Below, piece by piece: positions 53,753-62,826 of a stretch of DNA of 64,000 bases; position 1 is the first letter of the stretch; each line of letters begins with the position of its first letter. The position numbers were made by a program, and so were the translations under genes. The notes below the pieces were generated by a model. It ran no database searches and was not told the origin of the DNA. It was given only the letters and a program-made list of their open reading frames with translations. The DNA is from Nisaea sp. (GTDB lineage Bacteria; Pseudomonadota; Alphaproteobacteria; Thalassobaculales; Thalassobaculaceae), in contig NZ_JAEPQA010000014.1 in NCBI RefSeq assembly GCF_017640745.1, positions 58,763-122,762 on the forward strand. The letters run 5' to 3'.

Positions 53753-54598
53753 CTAATTACACTTGTTGCTTTCATAACATTTAATGACCCAGGATTTTGC
53801 ATCTGTAACAATTAAATCGACCATATTATTATCTTTTGCGTTTTCCATTTTGAATGGCATCCTGTCGTCGTAAATAGTTCTCAAATTGAACAAGTCCTGG
53901 GGGCCCATGAATGCGCTTTTTCGCCCGGTTTCCATCAAGCCTAATAGTTCTCCGGGGTAGAAGGCATAGAAAAAAACATTCCCGATACAATTTTCAACCA
54001 ATTTATTGTTGTCGGATTCGACAATAATCGCCATAGTTTCTTTTATAAAATTAGTTCCGTGAGAAAATTTCTCTACTTTGCATGGATATGATTCAATGTC
54101 TAAAATTCTAATGTCAATTCCTTGTGAATCATATAGTTTAATTAGTTTTTGGTAGTCTCCTCTGTTGAGGTAGAGGATTGTAAGGTAGGCGCCTTTCATA
54201 TTCTTCAATTCAGAATATGATTTTTGAACTATTAATTTGTCAGTTATATTTTCGTATCGGGAGATCTGAGAGGCGATCTTTGAAATTATGACGGGGTCGA
54301 GATTTTTCGAGATGATTTCCCTGTAGTATATATGACCATAATAATTTCTTATTTTTAATTCGATATTATTTTTTATTATACTATTTCCACGTTTTGAATT
54401 TTCAATTGATGAAAATAAATCGACTTTTAAATCGCTAATTTTTTTTGATTCGAATTCTTTGTAGATGTTTATATTTTTTTCATTTTGTGCAAATGTTTTG
54501 TTAGTATGAAAAAATAAAACAACAAATAATATAAGAATTTGTATGAGTCGAAGAGAGATGGAGATAGGTATGTATTCATGAATTTGACTTTTTCTCAT
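53753..54598 (-). CDS. AT-rich orphan: secreted helical protein
   Basis: The 281-residue protein is encoded by very AT-rich DNA. ATG 54598 gives a signal peptide (about 16-38, LIQILILFVVLFF...TFAQ). The mature chain is Asn/Ile/Lys-rich and helical, with paired Cys near the end (IKCYESNKCN) and others at YPCKVEKF and ENCIGNVFF, so a disulfide-bonded exported protein is likely. No family is recognised. It fills cassette B and is not similar in sequence to the cassette A gene, although both are exported and minus-strand. Confidence 0.7.
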   Translation of the reverse strand: MRKSQIHEYIPISISLRLIQILILFVVLFFHTNKTFAQNEKNINIYKEFESKKISDLKVDLFSSIENSKRGNSIIKNNIELKIRNYYGHIYYREIISKNLDPVIISKIASQISRYENITDKLIVQKSYSELKNMKGAYLTILYLNRGDYQKLIKLYDSQGIDIRILDIESYPCKVEKFSHGTNFIKETMAIIVESDNNKLVENCIGNVFFYAFYPGELLGLMETGRKSAFMGPQDLFNLRTIYDDRMPFKMENAKDNNMVDLIVTDAKSWVIKCYESNKCN

Positions 54599-54703
54599 CG
54601 TCCCCGCAGCCCTTCCTCGTGTGGCGTGCCAACGGTTGCAACACCTAATCCAACGCCACCTTTCTGCGGCCGATGTGTCCACCGTAACCGGCATGCCCGG
54701 CAC

Positions 54704-54804
54704 GCATATTAACCGGTGCCCATGCGGTCGTCATCACGGGCGTGACCCGGGTTCTCATAACGGAGTGCGCAGGCAAAAAGATCCCGGCTCTGCGGCCGGG
54801 ATGA
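54704..54804. repeat. 101-bp repeat R, copy B
   Basis: It is the second copy of the repeat at 53394-53494 and lies between the cassette B gene start and the htpG stop. It could also stop transcription entering from either side. Confidence 0.8.
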
Positions 54805-54864
54805 CGATAGGGGCGTGAGGGTGACGGGGGCGAGCAGACCCGCCCCCTTGTCATAAAGTGAACC

Positions 54865-56757
54865 TCAAACCGCCAGCCCGCGCTCCATCGCCAGCGCCAG
54901 CCGCCGGGCGAACGCCTTCGGATCCGGCACGGCCTCGCCTTCCATGATGCGGGCCTGGTCGAGCAGCAGGTAGGCCGCGTCTTCCAGTTCCTGGCCGGTC
55001 TTGCCCGCCTTCACCCGCTTGGCCAGCGTCTTGATCACCGCGTGCTTGGCATTGATCTCCAGTACCCGCGGGGTCGCCTTCTCGAGCTGCTTGTGCTGGC
55101 GCAAGAGGCGTTCGAGATTGATGTCCATGTCGCCCTCGTCGGCGATCAGGCAGACCGGGCTGTCGGTCAGGCGTTTGGACTCGCGGACGTCCTTGACCGT
55201 GTCGCCGAGCGCGAGCTTGAGGGAGGCGATCAGCGGGGCGATCTCGGCGCCGGCCTCCTTCTTCGCCTCGTCGTCCTTCTTCGCGTCCTCTTCCTTGTCC
55301 TCCTCGCCGCCCTTCACCGCGTCGAGATCGGCGGCGCCGCGGGTGATGGACTTGAACGGCTTGCCCTCGTAGCCGCCGAACATCGCCTGGATCCAGAAAT
55401 CGTCGATCGGATCGGAGAGCAGCAGGACCTCGACGCCCTTGGCCTTGAAGCCTTCGAGATGCGGCGAGTTCAAGAGCGCTTCGGGGCTCTCGCCGATGAT
55501 GTAGTAGATGGCCTCCTGGCCCTCCTTCATCCGCTCGGCGTAGTCCTTGAGGCTCACCAACTTGTCGCTCTCGGTGGTCTTGAAGCGGACGAGGGAGAGC
55601 AGGGCCTCCTTGTGCTCGCCACTGTCGGAATAGAGCCCTTCCTTCATCACCGGGCCGAAGGCGTCCCAGAACTTGGCGTATTCCTCGGGCTCCTTCTCCG
55701 CCTTCTTGGTCAGCTCGGAGAGCACGCGCTTGGTGACGGCGGAGGAGATCTTCTGCAGCACCGGATTGCGCTGCAACAGCTCGCGGCTGACATTGAGCGG
55801 CAGGTCCTCGCAGTCGATCACGCCGCGGAGGAAACGCAGGTATTCGGGAACCAGCCCCTCGCAATCGTCGGTGATGAAGACCCGCTTCACATAGAGCTTC
55901 ACCCGGTTCTTGCGGTCCGGATGGAAGAGGTCGAACGGCCGCTCGGTCGGCACGTAGAGCAGCGAATTGTATTCGATCACGCCCTCGGCCTTCCAGTGCA
56001 GGGTGAGCCAGGGGTCGTCGAAGGCATGCGCCGCGTGGTGGTAGAATTCCTTGTACTGCTCGTCGCTGATCTCGCTCTTCGCGCGGGTCCAGAGCGCGGA
56101 GGCCTCGTTCAGCGGCTTCTCCTCGTCACCGGAGATGAAGAGGATCGGCACCGGGATATGATCGGAATAGCGCTTCACGATGTGCTGCAGGCGCGCTTCC
56201 TCGAGGAACTCGAGGGCGTCGTCCTTCAGATGCATGGTGATGATGGTGCCGCGATTGGCCTTCTCGGCATCCGCGATGGTGTATTCGCCGAGCCCGTCGG
56301 AGGTCCAGAGATGGGCCTTCTCCTCGCCGGCGCGCCGGGTCAGCACCTCGACCTTGTCGGCGATCATGAAGGCGGAATAGAAGCCGACGCCGAACTGGCC
56401 GATCAGGCTGGCGTCCTTCTTCTCGTCGCCCGAGAGGTTGGAGACGAAGGCTTCGGTGCCGGAGCGCGCGATGGTGCCGAGATTGTCGGCCAGCTCCTCG
56501 GCGCTCATGCCGATGCCGTTGTCGGAGAGGGTGAGGGTCTTCGCCTCCTTGTCGGCGGCGATCTTGATCTTGAATTCGCCGTCGCCCGTGGTCAGTTCAG
56601 GCTTGGTCAGCGCGAGATAGCGCAGCTTGTCGCAAGCATCCGAAGCGTTGGAGATCAGTTCGCGCAGGAAGACTTCGCGCTCGCTGTAGAGCGAATTGGC
56701 GACGATCTTGAGGAGCTTGCTGACCTCGGCCTGGAACGTCCGCTTTTCCGCAGTCAT
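54865..56757 (-). CDS. htpG: Molecular chaperone HtpG (Hsp90)
   Basis: The 630-residue ATP-driven dimeric chaperone has an N-terminal GHKL ATPase with EVFLRELISNASDACDKLRY, LSDNGIGMSAEEL, IGQFGVGFYSAFM and GTIITMHL. The middle domain has GVIDCEDLPLNVSRELLQ. The C-terminal dimerisation domain ends ALAMERGLAV. ATG 56757 is chosen over the upstream start at 56769 from the family N-terminus and a GAGGTGATC site. The heat-shock-type promoter just upstream and rpoH later in the window fit standard control. Confidence 0.97.
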   Translation of the reverse strand: MTAEKRTFQAEVSKLLKIVANSLYSEREVFLRELISNASDACDKLRYLALTKPELTTGDGEFKIKIAADKEAKTLTLSDNGIGMSAEELADNLGTIARSGTEAFVSNLSGDEKKDASLIGQFGVGFYSAFMIADKVEVLTRRAGEEKAHLWTSDGLGEYTIADAEKANRGTIITMHLKDDALEFLEEARLQHIVKRYSDHIPVPILFISGDEEKPLNEASALWTRAKSEISDEQYKEFYHHAAHAFDDPWLTLHWKAEGVIEYNSLLYVPTERPFDLFHPDRKNRVKLYVKRVFITDDCEGLVPEYLRFLRGVIDCEDLPLNVSRELLQRNPVLQKISSAVTKRVLSELTKKAEKEPEEYAKFWDAFGPVMKEGLYSDSGEHKEALLSLVRFKTTESDKLVSLKDYAERMKEGQEAIYYIIGESPEALLNSPHLEGFKAKGVEVLLLSDPIDDFWIQAMFGGYEGKPFKSITRGAADLDAVKGGEEDKEEDAKKDDEAKKEAGAEIAPLIASLKLALGDTVKDVRESKRLTDSPVCLIADEGDMDINLERLLRQHKQLEKATPRVLEINAKHAVIKTLAKRVKAGKTGQELEDAAYLLLDQARIMEGEAVPDPKAFARRLALAMERGLAV

Positions 56758-56809
56758 TTTCGCGATCACCTCTTGCTTAAAATGGGATCAATGTGATTGA
56801 TGAGGCCTG

Positions 56810-56838
56810 ATATGTGGGAAGTTGGAATTAATCGCAAG
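56810..56838 (-). promoter_or_regulatory. Sigma-32 (RpoH)-type promoter of htpG
   Basis: On the minus strand, CTTGCGA (from 56838) is followed by 13 nt and then CCCACATAT (to 56810). This matches the heat-shock consensus CTTGAAA-N13-17-CCCCATNT well in both boxes and in spacing. It would give a leader of about 45 nt before the htpG ATG. Confidence 0.65.
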
Positions 56839-56885
56839 TCCCGCGCCGCCCCCATTTTGATCGAGGGCCAATCCGAAACCTTCCC

Positions 56886-59573
56886 ATGAGCAGTTCGACG
56901 CAAGAGGGCCGCATCACCGCGATGCTGGGCCCGACCAACACCGGCAAGACCTATTTCGCGATCGAGCGGATGCTCGGCCATGCCACCGGCATGATCGGCT
57001 TCCCGCTGCGCCTGCTTGCACGCGAGAACTACGACCGGATCGTCGCGCTCAAAGGGAAACAGGCCGTCGCGCTGATCACCGGCGAGGAGAAGATCCTGCC
57101 GCCAAGGGCGCGCTATTTCGTCTGCACGGTCGAATCCATGCCGACGGACCGTTTCGTCGATTTCCTCGCGGTGGACGAGATCCAGCTCTGCGGCGACCGC
57201 GAGCGCGGCCATGTCTTCACCGACCGGCTGCTGCATGCGCGCGGCCGGCAGGAGACCATGTTCCTCGGCTCCGACATCATCCGCCCGCTGATCAGGAAAC
57301 TGGTGCCGAAGGCGGAGATCGTCGGACGGGCCCGGCTCTCGAACCTGACCTATACCGGCCCGCGCAAGCTGACCCGGCTGCCGCGGCGCTCCGCCATCGT
57401 CGCCTTCTCCGCGGCCGACGTCTATGTGCTGGCCGAGATCGTCCGCCGTCAGCGCGGCGGCGCCGCCGTGGTGCTCGGCGCGCTTTCGCCGCGCGCCCGC
57501 AATGCCCAGGTCGCGATGTACCAGGAGGGCGAGGTCGATTACCTGATCGCGACCGACGCCATCGGCATGGGGCTGAACATGGATGTCGACCATGTCGCCT
57601 TCGCCGAGGACATGAAGTTCGACGGCCGCGCCCCGAGGCGCCTGACGCCGCCGGAAATGGCGCAGATCGCCGGTCGCGCCGGACGGCACATGAATGACGG
57701 CACCTTCGGGGTGACGGCCGATTGCCCGCCGCTCGACGAGGAGATGGTGGAGGCGCTGGAGAACCACAGCTTCGACCCGCTGCGCCATGTCTACTGGCGC
57801 AACAGCCGGCTCTCCTTCGGAAGTCTCGGCCTGCTCCGGCGTTCGCTGGAGACCCACAGCCAGGAACCGCACGTGATCCGCAAGCGCGACGCCGAGGACC
57901 AGCAGGCGCTGGAGGCGATGGCGCGCATCGAGGCGGTGCAGGACCGGGCGACCTCGCCCGACCGGGTGAAGCTGCTCTGGGACATCTGCCAGATCCCGGA
58001 TTTCCGCAAGACCATGAGCGAGTCGCACGCCCAGCTGCTGTCGAAGATCTTCTTCGATCTGACCGACGGGCCGGAGCGTCTGGCGACCGACTGGGTGGCG
58101 AACCAGGTGAAGCGCCACGACCGCACGGACGGCGATATCGACACGCTGGTAAACCGTATCGCACATATCCGCACTTGGACGTATATTACCCACCGGGGAG
58201 ATTGGGTGTCCGACCCCGCGCACTGGCAGGCCCAGACGCGGGCGGTCGAAGACCGCCTTTCGGATGCTCTGCACGACAAGCTCACCCAGCGGTTCGTCGA
58301 CAAGCGCGCGGCATTGTTCATGCGCAAGCTGAAGGACGGCGGGAACTTGTCTGCGGCCGTGAAATCCGACAGTACGGTGGTCGTGGAGGGCCATGCTGTC
58401 GGTCACATGGAAGGATTGAGATTCGTGCCTGATGTAGTTGATAGCGCCAACGCGAAGCCGGTTCTGACGGCGGCGCGCAAAGTCCTGCCGGAGGAACTCG
58501 CCCGGCGGACCGGTCAGATCGAGGCGGCGGACAACGCGGCCTTCTCGATCGGGCCGAAAGGATCGGTGATCTGGCTCGGGGCGGAAATCGCCCAGCTCGA
58601 GGCGGGTGCCGATATCCTCTCGCCGCAGATCCGCGTCGCGAACGAGGAACTGCTCGACGGCGAGATGCGCAAGAGGATCGAGACCCGGCTGCGCGCCTGG
58701 CTCTCCGGCGAGATCGAGGAGCGCCTCGGCGCCCTGACGGCGATCAAGGGCGCGGAGCTGGAAGGCGCCGCCCGGGGGATCGCGTACCAGGTGCTGGAAG
58801 GCGTCGGCGGGGTCTCCGCCGACAAGGTCTCCTCGCTGCGCCGCGATCTCGACGACGAGCAGCGCAAGTCGCTTGCCCGTCTGGGCATCCGTTTCGGCAC
58901 CGAGACCGTGTTTCTGCCGGTGCTGCTGAAGCCCAAGGCCGTCGAATTCCGCGCCATGCTCTGGAGCGTCCATTCCGGCCAGTTCCCGGAAGGCGGACCG
59001 CCGCCGGCGGGACGCGTCATGGTGACCCGGTCCGAGGATGCGAGCGACGAGTTCTATCTCGCCATCGGCTACAAGCGGGTCGGCGGTCATGCGGTGCGTG
59101 CCGACATGCTGGAACGCGTCGCCCAGATGGTGCGCCAGGCCGCTCGTGAGGGGGCCTTCGCGATCTCGGCCGACATGCTCTCTCTGGCCGGAGTCGGGCA
59201 CGAGGCGATGGCGGAGATCCTGACCGATCTCGGCTACCGCCGCGGCGAGGATGTCGAGGGCGAGCCCCGCTTCATCGCCCGCCGCCGCGAGCCGAAGCGC
59301 CGTCCCGAGGGCGAAAAACGGCTGGAAGGCGAGAAAAGGCCGGAGCGCAACCGTCAGAACGGCAAGCCGGGGCAGCAGGCCGGCGACGGCGAGAAGCGCG
59401 AGCGCAAGGGTCGGCCGAACGGTGAGCGCAAGGACGGTCCGCGCGGGCCGAAGCGCAAAGACGGTGGCCCGCGGGGGCCGAAAGGTCCGAAGGTCATCAG
59501 CTCGAACGGTCCGGCGATGCGGCCCGAGGATTCTCCCTTCGCGGTGCTGCAGCAGCTCAAACTGGCGAAATGA
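56886..59573 (+). CDS. Suv3-like ATP-dependent RNA helicase
   Basis: The 895-residue helicase of the alphaproteobacterial Suv3-related group is probably part of RNA turnover. P-loop GPTNTGKT is at 15-22, DEIQ-type Walker B (AVDEIQLCGDRE) near 97-108 and motif VI QIAGRAGR near 260-267. The segment YLIATDAIGMGLNMDVDHV is typical of the family. The last 100 residues are a low-complexity basic tail (RPEGEKRLEGEKRPERN, RKDGPRGPKRKD) likely to bind RNA. Its end overlaps the S4 gene by 4 nt. Confidence 0.94.
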   Translation: MSSSTQEGRITAMLGPTNTGKTYFAIERMLGHATGMIGFPLRLLARENYDRIVALKGKQAVALITGEEKILPPRARYFVCTVESMPTDRFVDFLAVDEIQLCGDRERGHVFTDRLLHARGRQETMFLGSDIIRPLIRKLVPKAEIVGRARLSNLTYTGPRKLTRLPRRSAIVAFSAADVYVLAEIVRRQRGGAAVVLGALSPRARNAQVAMYQEGEVDYLIATDAIGMGLNMDVDHVAFAEDMKFDGRAPRRLTPPEMAQIAGRAGRHMNDGTFGVTADCPPLDEEMVEALENHSFDPLRHVYWRNSRLSFGSLGLLRRSLETHSQEPHVIRKRDAEDQQALEAMARIEAVQDRATSPDRVKLLWDICQIPDFRKTMSESHAQLLSKIFFDLTDGPERLATDWVANQVKRHDRTDGDIDTLVNRIAHIRTWTYITHRGDWVSDPAHWQAQTRAVEDRLSDALHDKLTQRFVDKRAALFMRKLKDGGNLSAAVKSDSTVVVEGHAVGHMEGLRFVPDVVDSANAKPVLTAARKVLPEELARRTGQIEAADNAAFSIGPKGSVIWLGAEIAQLEAGADILSPQIRVANEELLDGEMRKRIETRLRAWLSGEIEERLGALTAIKGAELEGAARGIAYQVLEGVGGVSADKVSSLRRDLDDEQRKSLARLGIRFGTETVFLPVLLKPKAVEFRAMLWSVHSGQFPEGGPPPAGRVMVTRSEDASDEFYLAIGYKRVGGHAVRADMLERVAQMVRQAAREGAFAISADMLSLAGVGHEAMAEILTDLGYRRGEDVEGEPRFIARRREPKRRPEGEKRLEGEKRPERNRQNGKPGQQAGDGEKRERKGRPNGERKDGPRGPKRKDGGPRGPKGPKVISSNGPAMRPEDSPFAVLQQLKLAK

Positions 59574-59968
59574 GCGAAGCCGGGACCCAGCGTCTCGACA
59601 AGTGGCTCTGGTGCGCCCGGTTCTTCAAGAGCCGGGGGCTCGCCAACAAGATGCTCGGCGCCGGACGTCTCCGGCTTTCCGGCAAGACCGTCACCAAGGC
59701 GCACCAGCTGGTGCGCGAGGGCGACGTCCTGACCTTTCCCCAGGGCCCGCATATCCGCGTGGTGAAGGTCCTGTTCCTCGCCGAGCGCCGCGGCCCGGCG
59801 CCGGAAGCGCAATTGCTGTACGAGGATCTGGCGCCGATCGAGCCCGCGGGACCGAAACCCGGTGAAGCGCCCGCGCCGGCCCCCGCAGCGAAGCGCGATC
59901 CCGGGGCGGGACGGCCGACGAAGCGGGAACGGCGGCAGACGGACCAGCTCCGCTCACGCGACGAGTAG
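59570..59968 (+). CDS. S4-domain RNA-binding protein (HslR-like)
   Basis: The 132-residue protein has an S4 domain (about 6-65: RLDKWLWCARFFKSRGLANKML, GRLRLSGKTVTKAHQLVREGDVLTF) and then a basic Pro/Ala-rich tail. HslR-type proteins bind stalled 50S subunits carrying peptidyl-tRNA. The ATG overlaps the helicase stop (ATGA), so the two RNA-handling proteins are translated together. Confidence 0.9.
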   Translation: MSEAGTQRLDKWLWCARFFKSRGLANKMLGAGRLRLSGKTVTKAHQLVREGDVLTFPQGPHIRVVKVLFLAERRGPAPEAQLLYEDLAPIEPAGPKPGEAPAPAPAAKRDPGAGRPTKRERRQTDQLRSRDE

Positions 59969-60053
59969 CTGCGCGGTCAGGCCGGAGCGGCAGGTTGTCA
60001 AATTCGTCAGAGGGCTTAGATAGGGGGCATTTCCCGTTGCCATTGGATTTTTC

Positions 60054-60518
60054 ATGCTTGGTTCGCTGAAGACCTTTTTCGACAAGTTCGGCGCCGACGG
60101 CGCCGGTGAGGCTGCAAAGCTGGACGGCGTCGCCGAGGCGGTCGCCACCCTGCTGGTGAAGGCGGCGTCCCTCGACGGAGAGTTCGGTGAGGAAGAGCGC
60201 CGCGCGATCGAGGCTCTGCTTGAACGCCGGTTCGGCCTGCCGGAGACGGATGTCCGACGCCTGATCGACGATGCCGTCGCCGAAATGGAGCAAAGCGTCG
60301 ATTTCTACAGCTACACGCGGGTGATTCGGGACGAGTTCGATCACGACAAACGGGTCGAACTGATGGAAATGCTTTGGGAAGTCGCCTATGCGGACGGCGT
60401 CCTGCACGATCACGAGGCCAGCCTGATGCGCCGGGTGACGGGGCTGATTTATGTCTCGGATCAGGAAAGCGGCGCAGCGCGCAAACGTGTCATGCAGAAA
60501 CTCGGGCTTGCCGAATAA
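60054..60518 (+). CDS. TerB-family protein
   Basis: The 154-residue cytoplasmic all-alpha protein is of the TerB/DjlA-N type. Acidic metal-binding-like repeats [19 protein letters not shown] (about 42-60) and [17 protein letters not shown] (about 112-128) are the family hallmark. No other tellurite-resistance gene is near, so a housekeeping role is likely. It starts 85 bp after the S4 gene. Confidence 0.9.
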   Translation: MLGSLKTFFDKFGADGAGEAAKLDGVAEAVATLLVKAASLDGEFGEEERRAIEALLERRFGLPETDVRRLIDDAVAEMEQSVDFYSYTRVIRDEFDHDKRVELMEMLWEVAYADGVLHDHEASLMRRVTGLIYVSDQESGAARKRVMQKLGLAE

Positions 60519-60570
60519 CCCGTTTTTCATTAACGAGACCGACGAGGTTCGCCGGGCATGGAGTCTTTTG

Positions 60571-60909
60571 ATGACGTACATCGTCAACGATCTCTGCATT
60601 AAGTGTAAGTACACCGACTGCGTCGAAGTGTGCCCGGTCGACTGTTTCTATGAAGGCGAGAACATGCTCGTCATTCATCCCGACGAATGCATCGATTGCG
60701 GTGTGTGCGAGCCGGAATGCCCGGCCGAGGCGATCCTGCCGGATACCGAGCCGGAAGCGGAAAAGTGGATCGAGTTCAATCGGCAATATTCCGAGCAATG
60801 GCCGAACATCACGCGCAAGATCGACGCCATGCCGGACGCCGATAATTTCCAGGGCGTCGAAGGAAAATTCGACAAGTTTTTCTCGCCGGCTCCGGGCAAG
60901 GGCGATTAA
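60571..60909 (+). CDS. fdxA: Seven-iron ferredoxin FdxA
   Basis: The 112-residue electron carrier has [3Fe-4S] and [4Fe-4S] cluster ligands in [17 protein letters not shown] (8-24) and [12 protein letters not shown] (39-50). The long C-terminal extension ([18 protein letters not shown]) is typical of alphaproteobacterial FdxA. ATG 60571 is taken from the conserved MTYIVND start; the longer frame overlapping the TerB gene is rejected. Confidence 0.96.
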   Translation: MTYIVNDLCIKCKYTDCVEVCPVDCFYEGENMLVIHPDECIDCGVCEPECPAEAILPDTEPEAEKWIEFNRQYSEQWPNITRKIDAMPDADNFQGVEGKFDKFFSPAPGKGD

Positions 60910-61186
60910 CCTCAGGATTTCGCGCATTTGTCATAAAATTGTAAGCCATGCGCCCTGCGGGGGCGGGCCATGCGCCCGCAGACTCCCAATTTGATGAATT
61001 TTGTGATAATGTGTGTGAATTCGGTGGGGCAAAACGTCTCGCCTCGCCGCCGTATCCGGGAAGGTTTCGGACCATAGTCGAGCGGTATCCGCGAAGGCGG
61101 GCATTGGCCCGCTTTTTTGGCGCCCGCCGATAGCCTTCCGCGCTTGATGCGAGCCCGTGGTCCAGACAAGTGAGAGAGACCGACGA

Positions 61187-61684
61187 ATGACAAAAAAAGT
61201 GGAGTTCAAGGCTGGGGATTTCGTGGTCTATCCGACCCATGGCGTCGGTAAGATCATTGGCACCGAAACTCAGCAAATCGCAGGGACTGAACTTGATCTG
61301 CTGGTGATCACCTTCGAACAAGACCGCATGACTCTGCGGATTCCGGTAGGGAAAGCCAACAATTCCGGTCTGCGCCGCCTCAGCACGCGCAAGCAGATGG
61401 ATGCTGCGATCACCAAGCTGAAGGGCCGCGCGCGCGTGCGGCGGACCATGTGGTCCCGCCGTGCCCAGGAGTACGAGGCGAAGATCAATTCCGGCGATCC
61501 GGTGTCCATCGCCGAAGTCGTCCGCGACCTGCGCCGCAATACCGGCCAAGCCGACCAGTCTTACAGCGAACGGCAGATGTACCAGGCCGCGCTCGACCGT
61601 CTGGCGCGTGAATTTGCCGCGATCGAGAAGATCGACGAGGACGCGGCGACGGATCGGCTCGAGAAGATCATGGCGGCTGCCTGA
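61187..61684 (+). CDS. carD: CarD-family transcriptional regulator
   Basis: The 165-residue protein has an N-terminal RNA-polymerase interaction domain (FKAGDFVVYPTHGVGKIIGTE, FEQDRMTLRIPVGKANNSGLR; about 4-65). A helical C-terminal DNA-contacting domain follows (RAQEYEAKINSGDPVSIAEVVRDLRR, YERQMYQAALDRL-type). In alphaproteobacteria CarD stabilises the open complex at many promoters, including rRNA. The fdxA-carD order is conserved in this class and supports the taxonomic placement. Confidence 0.95.
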   Translation: MTKKVEFKAGDFVVYPTHGVGKIIGTETQQIAGTELDLLVITFEQDRMTLRIPVGKANNSGLRRLSTRKQMDAAITKLKGRARVRRTMWSRRAQEYEAKINSGDPVSIAEVVRDLRRNTGQADQSYSERQMYQAALDRLAREFAAIEKIDEDAATDRLEKIMAAA

Positions 61685-61827
61685 TCCCGGCAGTCAGCCC
61701 AAACGGACATTTCATGTTTGCAGGCGGCGCCATCGGCGCCGCCTGTTTCGTTTCGAGGAACCCAGGGTCAACTTCGACCGTTGGCGTCCGGCGTGTGAAT
61801 TGCTATCTGGAGGGGAGGAGCAAAGCG

Positions 61828-62679
61828 ATGTCAGACGCGGCAAAATCAGAAATGGGCCAGCCGAGCCTTCCGCTCGCAACGGACGCCCGCTTCGCCATTC
61901 TGCGCAACTGCACGCGTGTCTGGGCGGTGGCCTCTATCCATGGAGATGCGGAGCGGCTCGCGGCCCTGCACGCCGCCATGAGCGAGCGATTCGAGCCGGG
62001 CGACAAGATCGTCTATCTCGGAAATTATTACGGCCATGGCGGGTCGATCATCGAGACGGTCGACGAGCTGCTCCGGTTCCGGCGCCTTGTCTTGGCCCAG
62101 CCGCCCTATACCCATCCCGACGATATCGTGTTCCTGCGCGGCCGCCAGGAGGAGATGTGGCGCAAGATGCTGCAGCTTCAGTTCGCCGGCGATTGCGACG
62201 AAATTCTCGACTGGATGTTGAAGCGCGGTGCCGCGGCGACCCTCGAAGCCTATGGCGGCCGAGAGCAGCAGGCACGCGCCGCGATTTCGGAGGGGCTGCT
62301 CGCCGTCAGCCGTTGGACCGGCCAGTTGCGCCAGGCCATCCGTGCGCATCCCGGGCACAACGAATTCATGGCCGGGTTCCGCCGGGCAGCATACACGGAG
62401 GACGGAGGTCTGCTGTTCGTCAGCACCGGGCTGGATCCGGTCCGTCCGCTCGCCGATCAGGAAGACGGGTTCTGGTGGAACAGCCAGGGATTTGCCTCTC
62501 TCTCGGACGCCGGTTACGGCGGGTTCGCCAAAGTCGTGCGCGGCTTCGATCCGGCGCATGAGGGCATCGTCGAGACCCAATCGACACTCAGTCTCGACGG
62601 TGGAGCCGGGTTCGACGGCGTGCTGAACGCCGTTTGTCTCACCCGCGGTGGGGCGATGGTCGACCAACTTTGTGTCTGA
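61828..62679 (+). CDS. Calcineurin-like phosphoesterase-fold protein with degenerate metal site
   Basis: The 283-residue protein starts at ATG 61828 with a strong GGAGGGGAGGAG region. The order of strands matches Ser/Thr phosphatase-type metallophosphoesterases, but each metal motif is altered: GDIHG reads ASIHG (about 34-38), GDxVDRG reads GNYYGHGG (about 63-70) and RGNHE reads RGRQEE (about 102-107). It is probably catalytically dead or uses another chemistry. It lies between carD and rpoH, and similar proteins occur there in relatives as far as I recall. Confidence 0.8.
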   Translation: MSDAAKSEMGQPSLPLATDARFAILRNCTRVWAVASIHGDAERLAALHAAMSERFEPGDKIVYLGNYYGHGGSIIETVDELLRFRRLVLAQPPYTHPDDIVFLRGRQEEMWRKMLQLQFAGDCDEILDWMLKRGAAATLEAYGGREQQARAAISEGLLAVSRWTGQLRQAIRAHPGHNEFMAGFRRAAYTEDGGLLFVSTGLDPVRPLADQEDGFWWNSQGFASLSDAGYGGFAKVVRGFDPAHEGIVETQSTLSLDGGAGFDGVLNAVCLTRGGAMVDQLCV

Positions 62680-62752
62680 ACCCGCTGCCCATTGCACTCA
62701 GCCGTATGCGCTCTCGCGTTTGTGATCCGATAAGAGTCGCCAAAACACCCCT

Positions 62753-62806
62753 CCAGTGATCCGATTTCCTCGGGGGACCGTAGAGCATCGTGAGAAATAT
62801 CACTGG
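62753..62806 (+). promoter_or_regulatory. Inverted repeat in the rpoH leader
   Basis: CCAGTGAT (62753-62760) and ATCACTGG (62799-62806) are perfect 8-bp arms 38 nt apart. The right arm ends about 10 nt before the GGAGGTGGAG ribosome site. If transcribed, it would form a stem close to the start, as a temperature-sensitive leader might; or it may be an operator. Confidence 0.35.
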
Positions 62807-62826
62807 TGCGGTGTGGAGGTGGAGCT

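Noticed and set aside
52074..54804. CRISPR array
   Set aside because: The repeats are long, few and separated by genes; no regular short spacer pattern exists here or elsewhere in the window.
52074..54804. Integron-like attC array
   Set aside because: No integron integrase and no attC core sites (GTTRRRY with matching complement) were seen; only the L/R repeats are supported.
56766..59201. 811-residue minus-strand ORF
   Set aside because: It is antisense to the Suv3-like helicase; a shadow frame caused by high GC.
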